Assembly: GCA_030523725.1 (NCBI GenBank)
Contig: JAUNHV010000006.1
Location: 27,456 to 91,455, forward strand
From: Synergistaceae bacterium
Lineage (GTDB): Bacteria > Synergistota > Synergistia > Synergistales > Synergistaceae
Direction of reading: 5' to 3'
DNA length: 64,000 bases
The stretch's first letter is position 1; each line of letters starts with the position of its first letter. Below, piece by piece: positions 1 through 7,691 of this stretch. Under the pieces are notes generated by a model, which had not been told where the DNA came from, did not search any database, and saw only the letters and a program-made list of their open reading frames with translations. Made by a program: the position numbers and the translations under genes.

Positions 1-1376
1 GAAGTAAATTGTTCAATACGTTCTTTCTCATTTTGTGGTAGGTTTTTGCGCCGTATGAAGTTCATAACAAAGGGCAATTCCGCCAGGTGTTGTGCTCCGG
101 AAGCACCGTGTTTAGAAGAAAAGTCAAAACGGTAAACATAGGTGGGAGCGTGAGACGAATGAACGTTGGCAAGCAAACACGCAGGAACAGTAAAAATTGT
201 ATCAGTTAAGAGAGCTTCATAGGCAAATGGCGATGACTTTTTATAACGCGATATATACTGAGATGCAATTTTTTGTGCATTAGAGGGTAAGCGCATCAAT
301 ATCTTTTTATACTTTTCTTGGAGCTCTTGCACAAATTTTTTTTCATCTGTATGGTTAATTGCCTTGAAATAGGCACATTCATTACCTGATGTGCCTATGA
401 GCATTGGAATTCCTCTTGTTGCTCCAGCCTGATATTGCTCATAGACCCCCTGCGGTGTTAGCCCCTTGCCTAAAGTTTCAAATTGAGCTATCCCATCGAG
501 TTCAGGCATTGAGTTTGAGAGCTGTTCTTCAGATAATTCCATGAGGTCTGACATATTTTTTGCATTGGTTAACTCCATAAGCTTTTTTGTAACATTGGCT
601 CGACCTTCGCTTGGACCTGTAATGGCTGGGGTGCCACTTGCCACAATCATCCTATGAAAGAGACCTTTCGTGTTTGGTAGAAGTGGCATAAGTGTCGCTG
701 CTGTCGCACCTGCACTCACACCAAATAGTGTGACGTTATTTGGATTACCGCCAAACGCCTTTATATTTTTCTGTATCCATTGCAAGGCACAACGTGTATC
801 AAGTAGCCAAAGGTAGGCGGTATCATCAGTCATGTTTTCAGCTCCAGGGACATTATCAAAGACCATGCTCCCCATAATGCCAAGGCGTGTTTCAATGCAA
901 ATGAATATAATCTCAGGATGTGCTGAGACAAGATTAAAGGCGTTACAATAGGGAAGATTTCCTCCCCCATAGCAGAAGGCACTTGGTTGCAAGAAGACTA
1001 TAACTGGCTTGTTTTGTCTATTGTCAGCCCCCGTATAGATATTTAACTTAAGGCAATTTTCACTGGTATTTTCTAATGGTTGCCATGCTTGGAGTGGCAT
1101 TTTCCCATAGCCCTGGGGGGCATAGGTATTATTGCTGTTTTCTGCCAATATTGGCGCTTTCCAACGTAGCTTTCCAACAGGTGGTTTTGCAAAGGGGATA
1201 CCAAGCCATTTAAGAACATCACCGTCTTTTTCTGCAATGAATTTGCCATTATGGCAAATGGCAATAGGCGCGTGCTTTGTGTCGGTGGCAGCAAAAACCT
1301 GTGAAGCTGGTAAAAGGAGTTGAGAAAAAAGGAAAAAAAGGAAAATTATTATAATAAATCTATGAAAATGTCTCAT
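1..1376 (-). CDS. Carboxylesterase type B family protein, secreted (3' end outside window)
   Basis: Read on the minus strand from ATG at 1376, the frame stays open to the window edge (about 458 codons), so the C-terminus is missing. A short basic start followed by a Phe/Ile/Leu-rich stretch and an Ala-rich end looks like a signal peptide, suggesting export. Family marks: the early segment 'GIPFAKPPVGKLRW', an oxyanion-hole-like 'YGGGN', and the nucleophile elbow 'GVSAGA' (GxSxG). Known family members hydrolyse carboxylic esters; the substrate cannot be read from sequence. The catalytic His probably lies beyond the window edge. It diverges from the DUF1850 gene across a 56-bp gap. Confidence 0.85.
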   Translation of the reverse strand, partial: MRHFHRFIIIIFLFFLFSQLLLPASQVFAATDTKHAPIAICHNGKFIAEKDGDVLKWLGIPFAKPPVGKLRWKAPILAENSNNTYAPQGYGKMPLQAWQPLENTSENCLKLNIYTGADNRQNKPVIVFLQPSAFCYGGGNLPYCNAFNLVSAHPEIIFICIETRLGIMGSMVFDNVPGAENMTDDTAYLWLLDTRCALQWIQKNIKAFGGNPNNVTLFGVSAGATAATLMPLLPNTKGLFHRMIVASGTPAITGPSEGRANVTKKLMELTNAKNMSDLMELSEEQLSNSMPELDGIAQFETLGKGLTPQGVYEQYQAGATRGIPMLIGTSGNECAYFKAINHTDEKKFVQELQEKYKKILMRLPSNAQKIASQYISRYKKSSPFAYEALLTDTIFTVPACLLANVHSSHAPTYVYRFDFSSKHGASGAQHLAELPFVMNFIRRKNLPQNEKERIEQFT

Positions 1377-1432
1377 TACTTCACCTCGAATTTCATCTTG
1401 TCTTTTCAGATATTTTATTATATCCTACTTTT

Positions 1433-1939
1433 ATGAAAAAAATTGTGGATTTTATTTTATTTTCTATATTGTTGCTTTGTTTTTCCTTCATTATTGTTTT
1501 GGGATGGCAGGTTGATACCCTGAAAGTCGTTGATAGTGAAGGTCTTGTTTTCTATGATACAGTTTTACCTGCTTTTGTATCGTTTGATACTTCCTACATA
1601 CATTCTGTTGAGCAAACAGAGGTGCAAGATACCTATGTTGTTGCCTGTGGAAAAATGTGGTCGTGGGAAGAACGCACAAAGTCCCTTAAGGCTGGAATGC
1701 CGCAGCAAGCACCAAGATGTGGAAGATTTTTTATGACAAAAGATTGGCTTGTGTACCAAGGCGGGCGGCTTCCATGGAATAAATTTTATTACAGGATTGG
1801 AAACTCTATTCTTGGGCGAAATAAAGCGTCATTTCCTTACTTAAAAGAAAAAAAATTATATGAAATTTTCCCAAACAAAAGGATAGTAATCACAGTGGAA
1901 AAAAAGGCGAATTTCTTATCGCAAAAATATCCAAAATAG
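1433..1939 (+). CDS. DUF1850 domain-containing membrane-anchored protein
   Basis: A 168-aa protein with one N-terminal hydrophobic segment (about residues 7-24). After this, 'SYIHSVEQTEVQDTYVV' resembles the 'F.HSVE.TPV.E.Y' core of DUF1850. In other genomes DUF1850 proteins often accompany TRAP-type or tripartite transporters; no such transporter is adjacent here. The fold probably sits outside the inner membrane. Function is unknown; the family call rests on the HSVE motif and protein size. Confidence 0.65.
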   Translation: MKKIVDFILFSILLLCFSFIIVLGWQVDTLKVVDSEGLVFYDTVLPAFVSFDTSYIHSVEQTEVQDTYVVACGKMWSWEERTKSLKAGMPQQAPRCGRFFMTKDWLVYQGGRLPWNKFYYRIGNSILGRNKASFPYLKEKKLYEIFPNKRIVITVEKKANFLSQKYPK

Positions 1940-1975
1940 AATCTTGAAAAAAATTGCAAATATTTTTCGAGAGAA

Positions 1976-2004
1976 TTGTCAAAGTTTTTTTTTTGTGCTA
2001 AAAT
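1976..2004 (+). promoter_or_regulatory. Putative sigma-70 promoter for the CofE-like gene
   Basis: TTGTCA at 1976-1981 and TAAAAT at 1999-2004, separated by 17 nt, with TGC directly before the -10 (extended -10). It lies about 70 nt upstream of the coding start. Confidence 0.55.
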
Positions 2005-2042
2005 TTTCCGGTGGATTTTTCGTGTCCCGAAAAATCTATACA

Positions 2043-2067
2043 AGATTGCTCAATCTAAAGATTGGAG
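2043..2067 (+). promoter_or_regulatory. Leader with alternative hairpins touching the ribosome binding site
   Basis: AGATTG (2043-2048), CAATCT (2051-2056) and AGATTG (2059-2064) lie in a row. The middle block can pair with either neighbour, and the last block runs into the GGAG (2064-2067) that serves the ATG at 2077. A further 9-bp hairpin (GATTTTTCG/CGAAAAATC) spans 2014-2036. Pairing is short, so a regulatory role is only a possibility. Confidence 0.25.
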
Positions 2068-2076
2068 TTGGAAAAA

Positions 2077-3258
2077 ATGAGGTTTGTAGGAACAGTTTCA
2101 AGAGGAATTCGTCTCCCAATTATGAAGAAGGGTGACGATCTTGTCAAAACAGTAGTTGATAGCGTTTGCAAAGCTGCGGAATGTGATAGAGATCCATTTC
2201 AGATGCGCGACCGTGACATTGTTGCAATAACAGAGTCTCTTGTCGCTCGCAGCCAGGGAAATTATGTTTCCTTGAAGGATATCTCTAACGACATAGCAAG
2301 CAAATTTCCAGAGGGCGATGTTGCTATTATTTGCCCAATACTTTCACGCAACAGATTCTATCAACTGCTCCGTGGGATGGTCGCTGGCATAAAGGGCAAG
2401 GTTCACATCATATTAACCTACCCATCAGATGAAGTCGGTAACCAAATTGTTGACCCAAAACATTTCTATTTGAATGTAGATAAACTCAGTGGTGAGTGCT
2501 TTGATGCTGATGAATTCTACAAGGTTTTTGGTGTTTGCAAACACAAATTCACCGGAGTTGACTACATAGAGTTATATCAGAGCATTGACCCAAGCAGAGT
2601 TTTTGTTCACCTTTCAAACAATCCACTTTCTGCTTTGAAGTTTGCGGATCAGGTTCTTGTTGCAAGCATCCATGCACGTTTTGTTCATCGCGAAATTTTA
2701 GAGCATGGTGGTGCAAAGAAGGTCGTTACAATGGATCAAATCTGTGCAACACCACCAAGAGAAGGTGCCGGTTACAATGAAACATACGGTCTTCTCGGCT
2801 CAAACTATACAACGGACGAAGCAGTAAAGCTTTTCCCACGCGATTGCAAAAACATAGTTGAAAAGATTGCAAAAGAGTTAAAGGCTCGTACTGGCAAAAA
2901 TATTGAAGTTATGGTCTATGGTGACGGTGCTTTCAAAGATCCTGTGTGTGGCATTTGGGAGCTTGCTGACCCAGTGGTTTCCCCAGGTTATACAGACGGC
3001 CTGGATGGTGTCCCAAAAGAGATAAAGTTAAAATATATTGCAGACAATGCTGAGGGGAAAGACCCAACTCAAGCTGTTAAGGATGCAATTAAAGAAAAAT
3101 GTAAAATTGGTAAATTTGAACATTCCACGATGGGAACAACCCCACGCAGAATCCCTGACCTTGTAGGCAGCCTTTCTGACCTCACCAGCGGTTCTGGCGA
3201 TAAGGGAACTCCTGTGGTGTATATACAGGGGTACTTTGACAACTACCTTGATGATTAA
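2077..3258 (+). CDS. Coenzyme F420-0:L-glutamate ligase (CofE)-like protein
   Basis: A 393-aa protein beginning 'MRFVGTVSRGIRLPI', typical of the F420_ligase (PF01996) family. ATG at 2077 was preferred over TTG at 2062 because GGAG precedes it at normal spacing. In archaea and actinobacteria CofE adds glutamates to F420. Many anaerobic bacteria without F420 carry longer homologues of unknown role, and this one resembles those in length. 'YGDGAFKDP' and 'NNPLSALKFADQ' are conserved-looking segments. No other F420 gene (cofC, cofD, fbiC) is in the window, so calling it an F420 enzyme would be unsafe; an amide- or peptide-ligase role is plausible. Confidence 0.75.
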   Translation: MRFVGTVSRGIRLPIMKKGDDLVKTVVDSVCKAAECDRDPFQMRDRDIVAITESLVARSQGNYVSLKDISNDIASKFPEGDVAIICPILSRNRFYQLLRGMVAGIKGKVHIILTYPSDEVGNQIVDPKHFYLNVDKLSGECFDADEFYKVFGVCKHKFTGVDYIELYQSIDPSRVFVHLSNNPLSALKFADQVLVASIHARFVHREILEHGGAKKVVTMDQICATPPREGAGYNETYGLLGSNYTTDEAVKLFPRDCKNIVEKIAKELKARTGKNIEVMVYGDGAFKDPVCGIWELADPVVSPGYTDGLDGVPKEIKLKYIADNAEGKDPTQAVKDAIKEKCKIGKFEHSTMGTTPRRIPDLVGSLSDLTSGSGDKGTPVVYIQGYFDNYLDD

Positions 3259-3259
3259 T

Positions 3260-3389
3260 TTAAAACGCTGATTAAACAGGCATTTGCTTCATCTTTTGCC
3301 TCTTTGCTTCAGTCACAACACAGAATAGGTTGCTCCTTCAGCAAATTCGGCAAAAGATATCGCAACTGCCAATTTACTCAGCGTTTTAA
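3260..3389. repeat. MITE-like repeat, copy 1
   Basis: A 130-bp noncoding element bounded by perfect 12-bp inverted ends, TTAAAACGCTGA (3260-3271) and TCAGCGTTTTAA (3378-3389). Its interior aligns with 42443-42571: both hold 'TTTGCTTCATC', a CTCTTTG block and 'CAAAAGATATCG' in the same order. It starts just after the stop codon of the CofE-like gene. A fragment matching its interior, 'CTCGGTCACGGTGCAG', recurs at about 3418-3434. No transposase is encoded. Confidence 0.65.
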
Positions 3390-3442
3390 CAGTGCATTTG
3401 CAAAGGTATTTTTATCGACTCGGTCACGGTGCAGCCTCATAT

Positions 3443-3533
3443 GGGCTCTACAAGTAGAGCCCCTACCTACGTTATTCTTGAGCTGCAAGTTTTTATGTGG
3501 TTTTGGTGCGTAGGGTCGCTACTTGTAGCGACC
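3443..3533. repeat. Two REP-like palindromes
   Basis: GGGCTCTAC-AA-GTAGAGCCC (3443-3462) and GGTCGCTAC-TT-GTAGCGACC (3514-3533). Both are perfect 9-bp stems with the same CTAC..GTAG core and different but complementary outer bases. The same family fills 63.5-64 kb. The remainder of 3534-3660 holds degenerate repeat-like sequence ('GCATCTGGCACATCTAA', compare 21915-21935) and no convincing gene. Confidence 0.75.
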
Positions 3534-3667
3534 GCTGTGGTGCGAAGCGCCACTATAAATTAGACCGCTCCCTTCGTCGTCTGCGTCAAACTACTTCGCA
3601 TCTGGCACATCTAATCCGCGGAAGTATGTCTACTTTAGCGATGTTGTAACTAAAATAATGAAATTTT

Positions 3668-3692
3668 AGGTGAGGCTTTGCCTCACCTTTTT
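3668..3692 (+). terminator. Intrinsic terminator
   Basis: AGGTGAGGC-TTT-GCCTCACCT hairpin (3668-3688) running into TTTTT. It would end transcription from the CofE-like gene before the thioesterase gene. Confidence 0.8.
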
Positions 3693-3718
3693 GTCAGGAT
3701 GAAATTTTGAGGTTTGAA

Positions 3719-4462
3719 ATGACAGAGACAAATTATCCAATGTTATATGGATTTCTTGATCCAAACAAGAATATCAAATTTACAAAGTTAATAGAAATTT
3801 TTCAAGACGTGTCAGAGATTGACGCAGCAAAGTTTGGGGTTTCTGTGCCACAGCTTTTAGAATATGGTCTTACCTGGATGCTTCGTCGTTATCGTGTTTC
3901 TCTTCACAGACTTCCGAGTGCTTCTGACGGCGATTTTCGTGTCAAAACCTTTGCTTGTCCTATCCGTAATTTGTATTCGAGGAGAAAATTTGAGCTTTGG
4001 TGTGGAGAAGAGCTTTTTGTAGAAGCTTATGCATGGTATGTCTTAATAGATTTTGCGGCAGCCCGACCAGTTCGCTTTGATAGGTGTGATATTATAAAAG
4101 ATCATATGGATATGTTTTTGTCCGACGGTATTGATGTCCCAGAACCTAAGGTTCCAAGCGTAGAAAAACCGACAATTTCTAAAACCTATGATGTTCGCTG
4201 GCAAGAGCTTGATCTCAATTGCCATACAAATCATTCCGTTTTCTTTACCTGGGCATTAGAAACTGTGCCAAAGAATATAAAAACTTACATGGCACCATAC
4301 TCTGTAGAGGTTGAATTTTTGCACCAAATACCCTTCGGATCTATCGTGGTTGAAATGCAAGAATTGGAATGTGGAGCAGGACAAAAAAAATTCCTGCATT
4401 GCATTAAAACAGAAGGACGAGAAGCCGGACGTGTCTATTCCATTTGGAAAGAGTTAGAATAA
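3719..4462 (+). CDS. Acyl-ACP thioesterase family protein
   Basis: A 247-aa, two-hotdog-fold protein of the acyl-ACP thioesterase family (PF01643). The N-terminal half carries 'QDVSEIDAAKFG' and 'LTWMLRRYRVSLHRLP'; the second hotdog has 'VRWQELDLNCHTNH', where the N-x-H motif matches the family's catalytic region. Such enzymes release free fatty acids from acyl-ACP in the cytoplasm. ATG at 3719 is preceded by TTGAGG; an in-frame TTG at 3707 would add four residues. The PAP2 gene follows after 20 bp, suggesting a lipid-related two-gene operon. Confidence 0.85.
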   Translation: MTETNYPMLYGFLDPNKNIKFTKLIEIFQDVSEIDAAKFGVSVPQLLEYGLTWMLRRYRVSLHRLPSASDGDFRVKTFACPIRNLYSRRKFELWCGEELFVEAYAWYVLIDFAAARPVRFDRCDIIKDHMDMFLSDGIDVPEPKVPSVEKPTISKTYDVRWQELDLNCHTNHSVFFTWALETVPKNIKTYMAPYSVEVEFLHQIPFGSIVVEMQELECGAGQKKFLHCIKTEGREAGRVYSIWKELE

Positions 4463-4482
4463 ACAAAAACAAGGAGATTTTT

Positions 4483-5406
4483 ATGGATATAACCTACCTA
4501 CTATTTTTACAGAAATTGCGTATAGCTACCCATGGAGTTTTTGACGATTTTGCTACACAGATAAGCAATTTTGCCTCGACCATGACAGCTATGTTTATAA
4601 TTTGTCTTGTCTATTGGTGCTTGAACAAATCAAAGGGAAAAATTATCTTGTTATCCTTTGTATTTAGTAACTTTTTGGCTAGATTGATAAAACTACAATT
4701 CTGTGTATATCGTCCTTTTGTAAGATGTAACCTTTTACAACCGTTAGATCATCCTTTTGAATACTCTATGCCTAGTGGACACGCAGCCTATGGTACGGGA
4801 CTATATCTTTCAATTGCAAATCAATTTAGCGAAATCCCTACAATAAAGTACGTTTGTTTTGCTTTAATTCCGCTTATTATGTTTTCTAGAAACTGGCTTG
4901 GTGCTCACACCCCTCAGGATGTATTATGCGGTTTTTTAATTGGTGCTGTAGCCTGTGTCTGTGCGGCAAAATTGTCAAAAAAGATAGAAAAAAGAAAAAA
5001 TTTAGATTGGATGCTCCTTGTTGTAAGCATAGTTCTTGCCTATTTTGTGATTTCATATATGTTAACGAAAACTTACCCTATGCTTACTGATGCGACCGGA
5101 AAACTCTGGGTAAATCCCTTGAAGGAACAAAAAAATGCATTCCGTGCGTTCGGGTTACTCATTGGTTATCTGTCAGGTATTACATTAGAAAAGCGCTTTG
5201 TTAATTTTGTTGTACCAGAAAAATTGAGCAAAAAACTTAGCGTTCTTTTTCTCGGTTATTTAATTTTGTTATTTATCCATTCAGTAGTGCCAGATGTGCT
5301 TAAGTTATTTTTTGCAAAAAATGTGGGGGTATTTATAAGGGATTTTGTTGATGTATTTTATATTACATTCTTATTCCCAATCATTATAAAAAAACATTTT
5401 AACTAG
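4483..5406 (+). CDS. PAP2-family membrane phosphatase
   Basis: A 307-aa polytopic membrane protein started at ATG 4483 behind AAGGAG. PAP2 signature: 'VYRPFVR' (basic motif 1), 'PSGHA' in motif 2, and 'SRNWLGAHTPQDVLCG' in motif 3, where the Arg and His are the expected catalytic residues. Family members dephosphorylate phosphatidate or undecaprenyl pyrophosphate at the membrane. It is longer than minimal PAP2 enzymes, with extra helices after about residue 170. Its place behind the thioesterase fits a phospholipid role; the substrate is not decidable. Confidence 0.88.
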   Translation: MDITYLLFLQKLRIATHGVFDDFATQISNFASTMTAMFIICLVYWCLNKSKGKIILLSFVFSNFLARLIKLQFCVYRPFVRCNLLQPLDHPFEYSMPSGHAAYGTGLYLSIANQFSEIPTIKYVCFALIPLIMFSRNWLGAHTPQDVLCGFLIGAVACVCAAKLSKKIEKRKNLDWMLLVVSIVLAYFVISYMLTKTYPMLTDATGKLWVNPLKEQKNAFRAFGLLIGYLSGITLEKRFVNFVVPEKLSKKLSVLFLGYLILLFIHSVVPDVLKLFFAKNVGVFIRDFVDVFYITFLFPIIIKKHFN

Positions 5407-5414
5407 CATTTTAT

Positions 5415-5447
5415 GAGGGTAGGTTTTATTGACCTACCCTCTTTTTT
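5415..5447 (+). terminator. Intrinsic terminator after the PAP2 gene
   Basis: GAGGGTAGGT (5415-5424) pairs perfectly with ACCTACCCTC (5432-5441), followed by TTTTTT. Confidence 0.9.
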
Positions 5448-5457
5448 GTTAAAAAGC

Positions 5458-5486
5458 TTGACTGTTTTTTGAAAATAGTTGATAAT
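5458..5486 (+). promoter_or_regulatory. Sigma-70 promoter for cysE
   Basis: TTGACT (5458-5463), 17-nt spacer, GATAAT (5481-5486). The resulting leader is only about 25 nt, too short for a T-box. Confidence 0.75.
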
Positions 5487-5518
5487 ACAAGCAACAATTG
5501 TTTCCGGAGTAGTAGTTT

Positions 5519-6259
5519 ATGGGGTTTTTAAAGACATTAAAACTAGATTTTGAAGCGGTAAAAAGAAATGATCCTGCAGTGCCTAATGGAATCCGTGGCT
5601 TTTTTGAGGTGGTACTAAATTCACCTGGTTTTTTGGCGATAGTTTGTCACCGTTTTTTGCATTTTTTGCACAGTAAACTGCATTGCCCAATTTTGCCAAG
5701 ATTTTTAGCCCTTATTGTGCGTATCTGGACAGGAATAGAAATTCATCCGGGAGCAAAAATTGGCTATGGTTTCTTTATAGACCATGGCACAGGTGTTGTA
5801 ATTGGCGAAACTACAGAAATAGGTAATAATGTTACAATGTTTCAGGGAGTTACCCTTGGTGGTCGTGGTAACGAAAAGGGGCAAAAACGCCACCCTACAA
5901 TTGGTGATAACGTCTTCATTGGTAGCGGTGCAAAAATTTTGGGGCCTGTGGTTGTTGGCTCAAATTCAAAAATTGGCGCAAATAGTGTTGTCTTAAAAGA
6001 TGTGCCTGATGGTGCAACCATTACAGGGATGAGAGCGCGTATCATAAAAATCAACGGGAGACCGGTTCCCGCCTCTTCTCATGAAATTTCCACAGAAGCG
6101 CTTGCTTTTAGAATTATAAAGCTTGAAAATGAGCTTGAAGAATTGAAGCATAGGTTATTGCTTAAACAAAATGTAGAAGAAATTTCTGTGATGCCAAATG
6201 AAAACGAAAATGGGCAGTTTGAAGTTGAAAAATCTCACATTGCCAAAATAAACTTTTAA
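5519..6259 (+). CDS. cysE: Serine O-acetyltransferase
   Basis: A 246-aa protein. CysE transfers acetyl from acetyl-CoA to L-serine, giving O-acetylserine for cysteine synthesis in the cytoplasm. The N-terminal helical part precedes a left-handed beta-helix of hexapeptide repeats. 'EIHPGAKIGYGFFIDHGTGVV' style turns and 'GVTLGGRG...KRHPTIGDNV' are diagnostic, with the catalytic His in 'DHGTG'. About 50 residues past the helix form a charged tail ('ENELEELKHR', likely coiled coil), longer than the minimal EpsC type. No cysK is adjacent. The next gene starts 22 bp downstream. Confidence 0.93.
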   Translation: MGFLKTLKLDFEAVKRNDPAVPNGIRGFFEVVLNSPGFLAIVCHRFLHFLHSKLHCPILPRFLALIVRIWTGIEIHPGAKIGYGFFIDHGTGVVIGETTEIGNNVTMFQGVTLGGRGNEKGQKRHPTIGDNVFIGSGAKILGPVVVGSNSKIGANSVVLKDVPDGATITGMRARIIKINGRPVPASSHEISTEALAFRIIKLENELEELKHRLLLKQNVEEISVMPNENENGQFEVEKSHIAKINF

Positions 6260-6281
6260 CTTACGAGCGGAGGAATTTACC

Positions 6282-7490
6282 ATGAAACTAGAATTTATCA
6301 GTAAACACAAGAAATTGCTAGCAATTATCATTTGTATTTTAATCTTTGTCGCAGGGCTAGGAGCTGGGCAATTTTTGAGCAAAAAGTATAGTAAAAATCT
6401 TGACAGAACGCTTGATCCGGCAGATAACCCAATCAAGATTGGTGTGTTGCTTGCAATGGATGGTAGGTCTTCAGAACTTGGTCATAGTATTGAAAAAGGA
6501 ATAAAGCTTGCACATAAGCTTACTCCTACGATACTTGGCAGGCCGGTTAAGCTTGTATTTTTTGACAACAAAGGTGAGAAAAAACTTGCTAAAAAATTAG
6601 CAAAAACTCTTATTGAAGATGAAAAAGTTGATTGTATCATTGGGTCTAATTCATCAGACATTGCCATGGCAGTAGCAAAGGTAGCTGAAAGTGCAGGAGT
6701 TCCTCTACTTGTTCCAAGTGCCACAAACCCGCTAATAACTGCGAATAAGAAATATGTATTCCGTGCTTGCTTCGTAGATACATTTCAAGCGAGTGCCGCA
6801 GCCTTTTTTGCCATAAAAGATCTTGCTTCAAAGACTGCAGCGATTATCGCAGAAAATGATAGTATTTATTCAAATGGTCTGGCAAAGAATTTTGAGGATA
6901 ACTATGTCAGCCGTAGAGGAAAGGTGGTGGAACGCCTGGCATATGATAGAGGTGATAGAAATTTTGCCCCTCTTATAAAGCAGGCCATGAAGGCCGGTGT
7001 TGATCTACTATATATGCCAGCAAATTTTGCCGAAGGCTCCCTTATTTTATCTCAGGCGGCAGACATGGGGGCAGATTTTTGCATTTTGGCTAGTGATACA
7101 ATGGACAAATCAGATTTAATAAAATTAAAGGGTTCTGCAGTGGACAATTTTTGCTTCACTACCTTTGCCTATTCTGCAAATATGGCGCAAAAATTGATTG
7201 ATAACAAACAGAAGGCATTTAATGACACATGGCGTAGAAATTTTCCTCGCAAAACCCCAAATGCCTTTAATGCCATTGGTTTTGATAGCTACAACCTTAT
7301 GCTTGAAGCTATTAAAAAATCTGGCACTGCGGAGAAGGACGAAATACAGCATGCCTTTGAAGGTATTGAATTTGACGGTGTTACTGGCAAACTCAAGATG
7401 AACGAATTCCACAATGCAGAAAAGCCTGTTGGTATTGTCAAAATAATTAATGGCAAACAAAAAATGACTGCGATTATTGAAAGAAAGTAA
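6282..7490 (+). CDS. ABC-type amino-acid substrate-binding protein (Peripla_BP_6 type)
   Basis: A 402-aa protein with a basic start and a hydrophobic segment (about 11-30) serving as signal or anchor; no lipobox Cys follows. The mature part reads as a LivJ-like periplasmic binding protein: 'IKIGVLLAMDGRSSELG', 'VDCIIGSNSSD' and 'VPLLVPSATNP' are family segments. It would bind branched-chain or related amino acids in the periplasm. No permease or ATPase gene is nearby, so it is an orphan that either serves a distant transporter or has another sensing role. SD GGAGG lies upstream of the ATG. Confidence 0.85.
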   Translation: MKLEFISKHKKLLAIIICILIFVAGLGAGQFLSKKYSKNLDRTLDPADNPIKIGVLLAMDGRSSELGHSIEKGIKLAHKLTPTILGRPVKLVFFDNKGEKKLAKKLAKTLIEDEKVDCIIGSNSSDIAMAVAKVAESAGVPLLVPSATNPLITANKKYVFRACFVDTFQASAAAFFAIKDLASKTAAIIAENDSIYSNGLAKNFEDNYVSRRGKVVERLAYDRGDRNFAPLIKQAMKAGVDLLYMPANFAEGSLILSQAADMGADFCILASDTMDKSDLIKLKGSAVDNFCFTTFAYSANMAQKLIDNKQKAFNDTWRRNFPRKTPNAFNAIGFDSYNLMLEAIKKSGTAEKDEIQHAFEGIEFDGVTGKLKMNEFHNAEKPVGIVKIINGKQKMTAIIERK

Positions 7491-7516
7491 CGCGAAAGCA
7501 AAATATGTTTTTGTAC

Positions 7517-7558
7517 AAAAGATAAAGACTCTGATTCTGCGGAGTCTTTATCTTTTGT
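7517..7558 (+). terminator. Intrinsic terminator
   Basis: A 15-bp perfect stem: AAAAGATAAAGACTC (7517-7531) with GAGTCTTTATCTTTT (7542-7556). Confidence 0.9.
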
Positions 7559-7691
7559 TGTTTGTAAGAGCGCAAAGTGTAAAAAAAACTACAGTTATAA
7601 AATTTGATGAATACTTACATAAAATTTCCACAATTCACCATTACAATGTGCCACTGTGAGAATTTGAGATAAGTAATTTGAGGTTATTCAT

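Noticed and set aside
2062..2076. TTG start for the CofE-like protein
   Set aside because: ATG 2077 has the ribosome binding site and begins at the family's conserved N-terminus.
2077..3258. Evidence for F420 cofactor use
   Set aside because: Only the ligase-like gene is present; long bacterial homologues occur without F420.
3300..3513. 69-codon protein in the repeat region
   Set aside because: It overlaps the MITE-like element and palindromes; no family likeness.
5487..5518. T-box or S-box riboswitch before cysE
   Set aside because: The predicted transcript leader is only about 25-30 nt.
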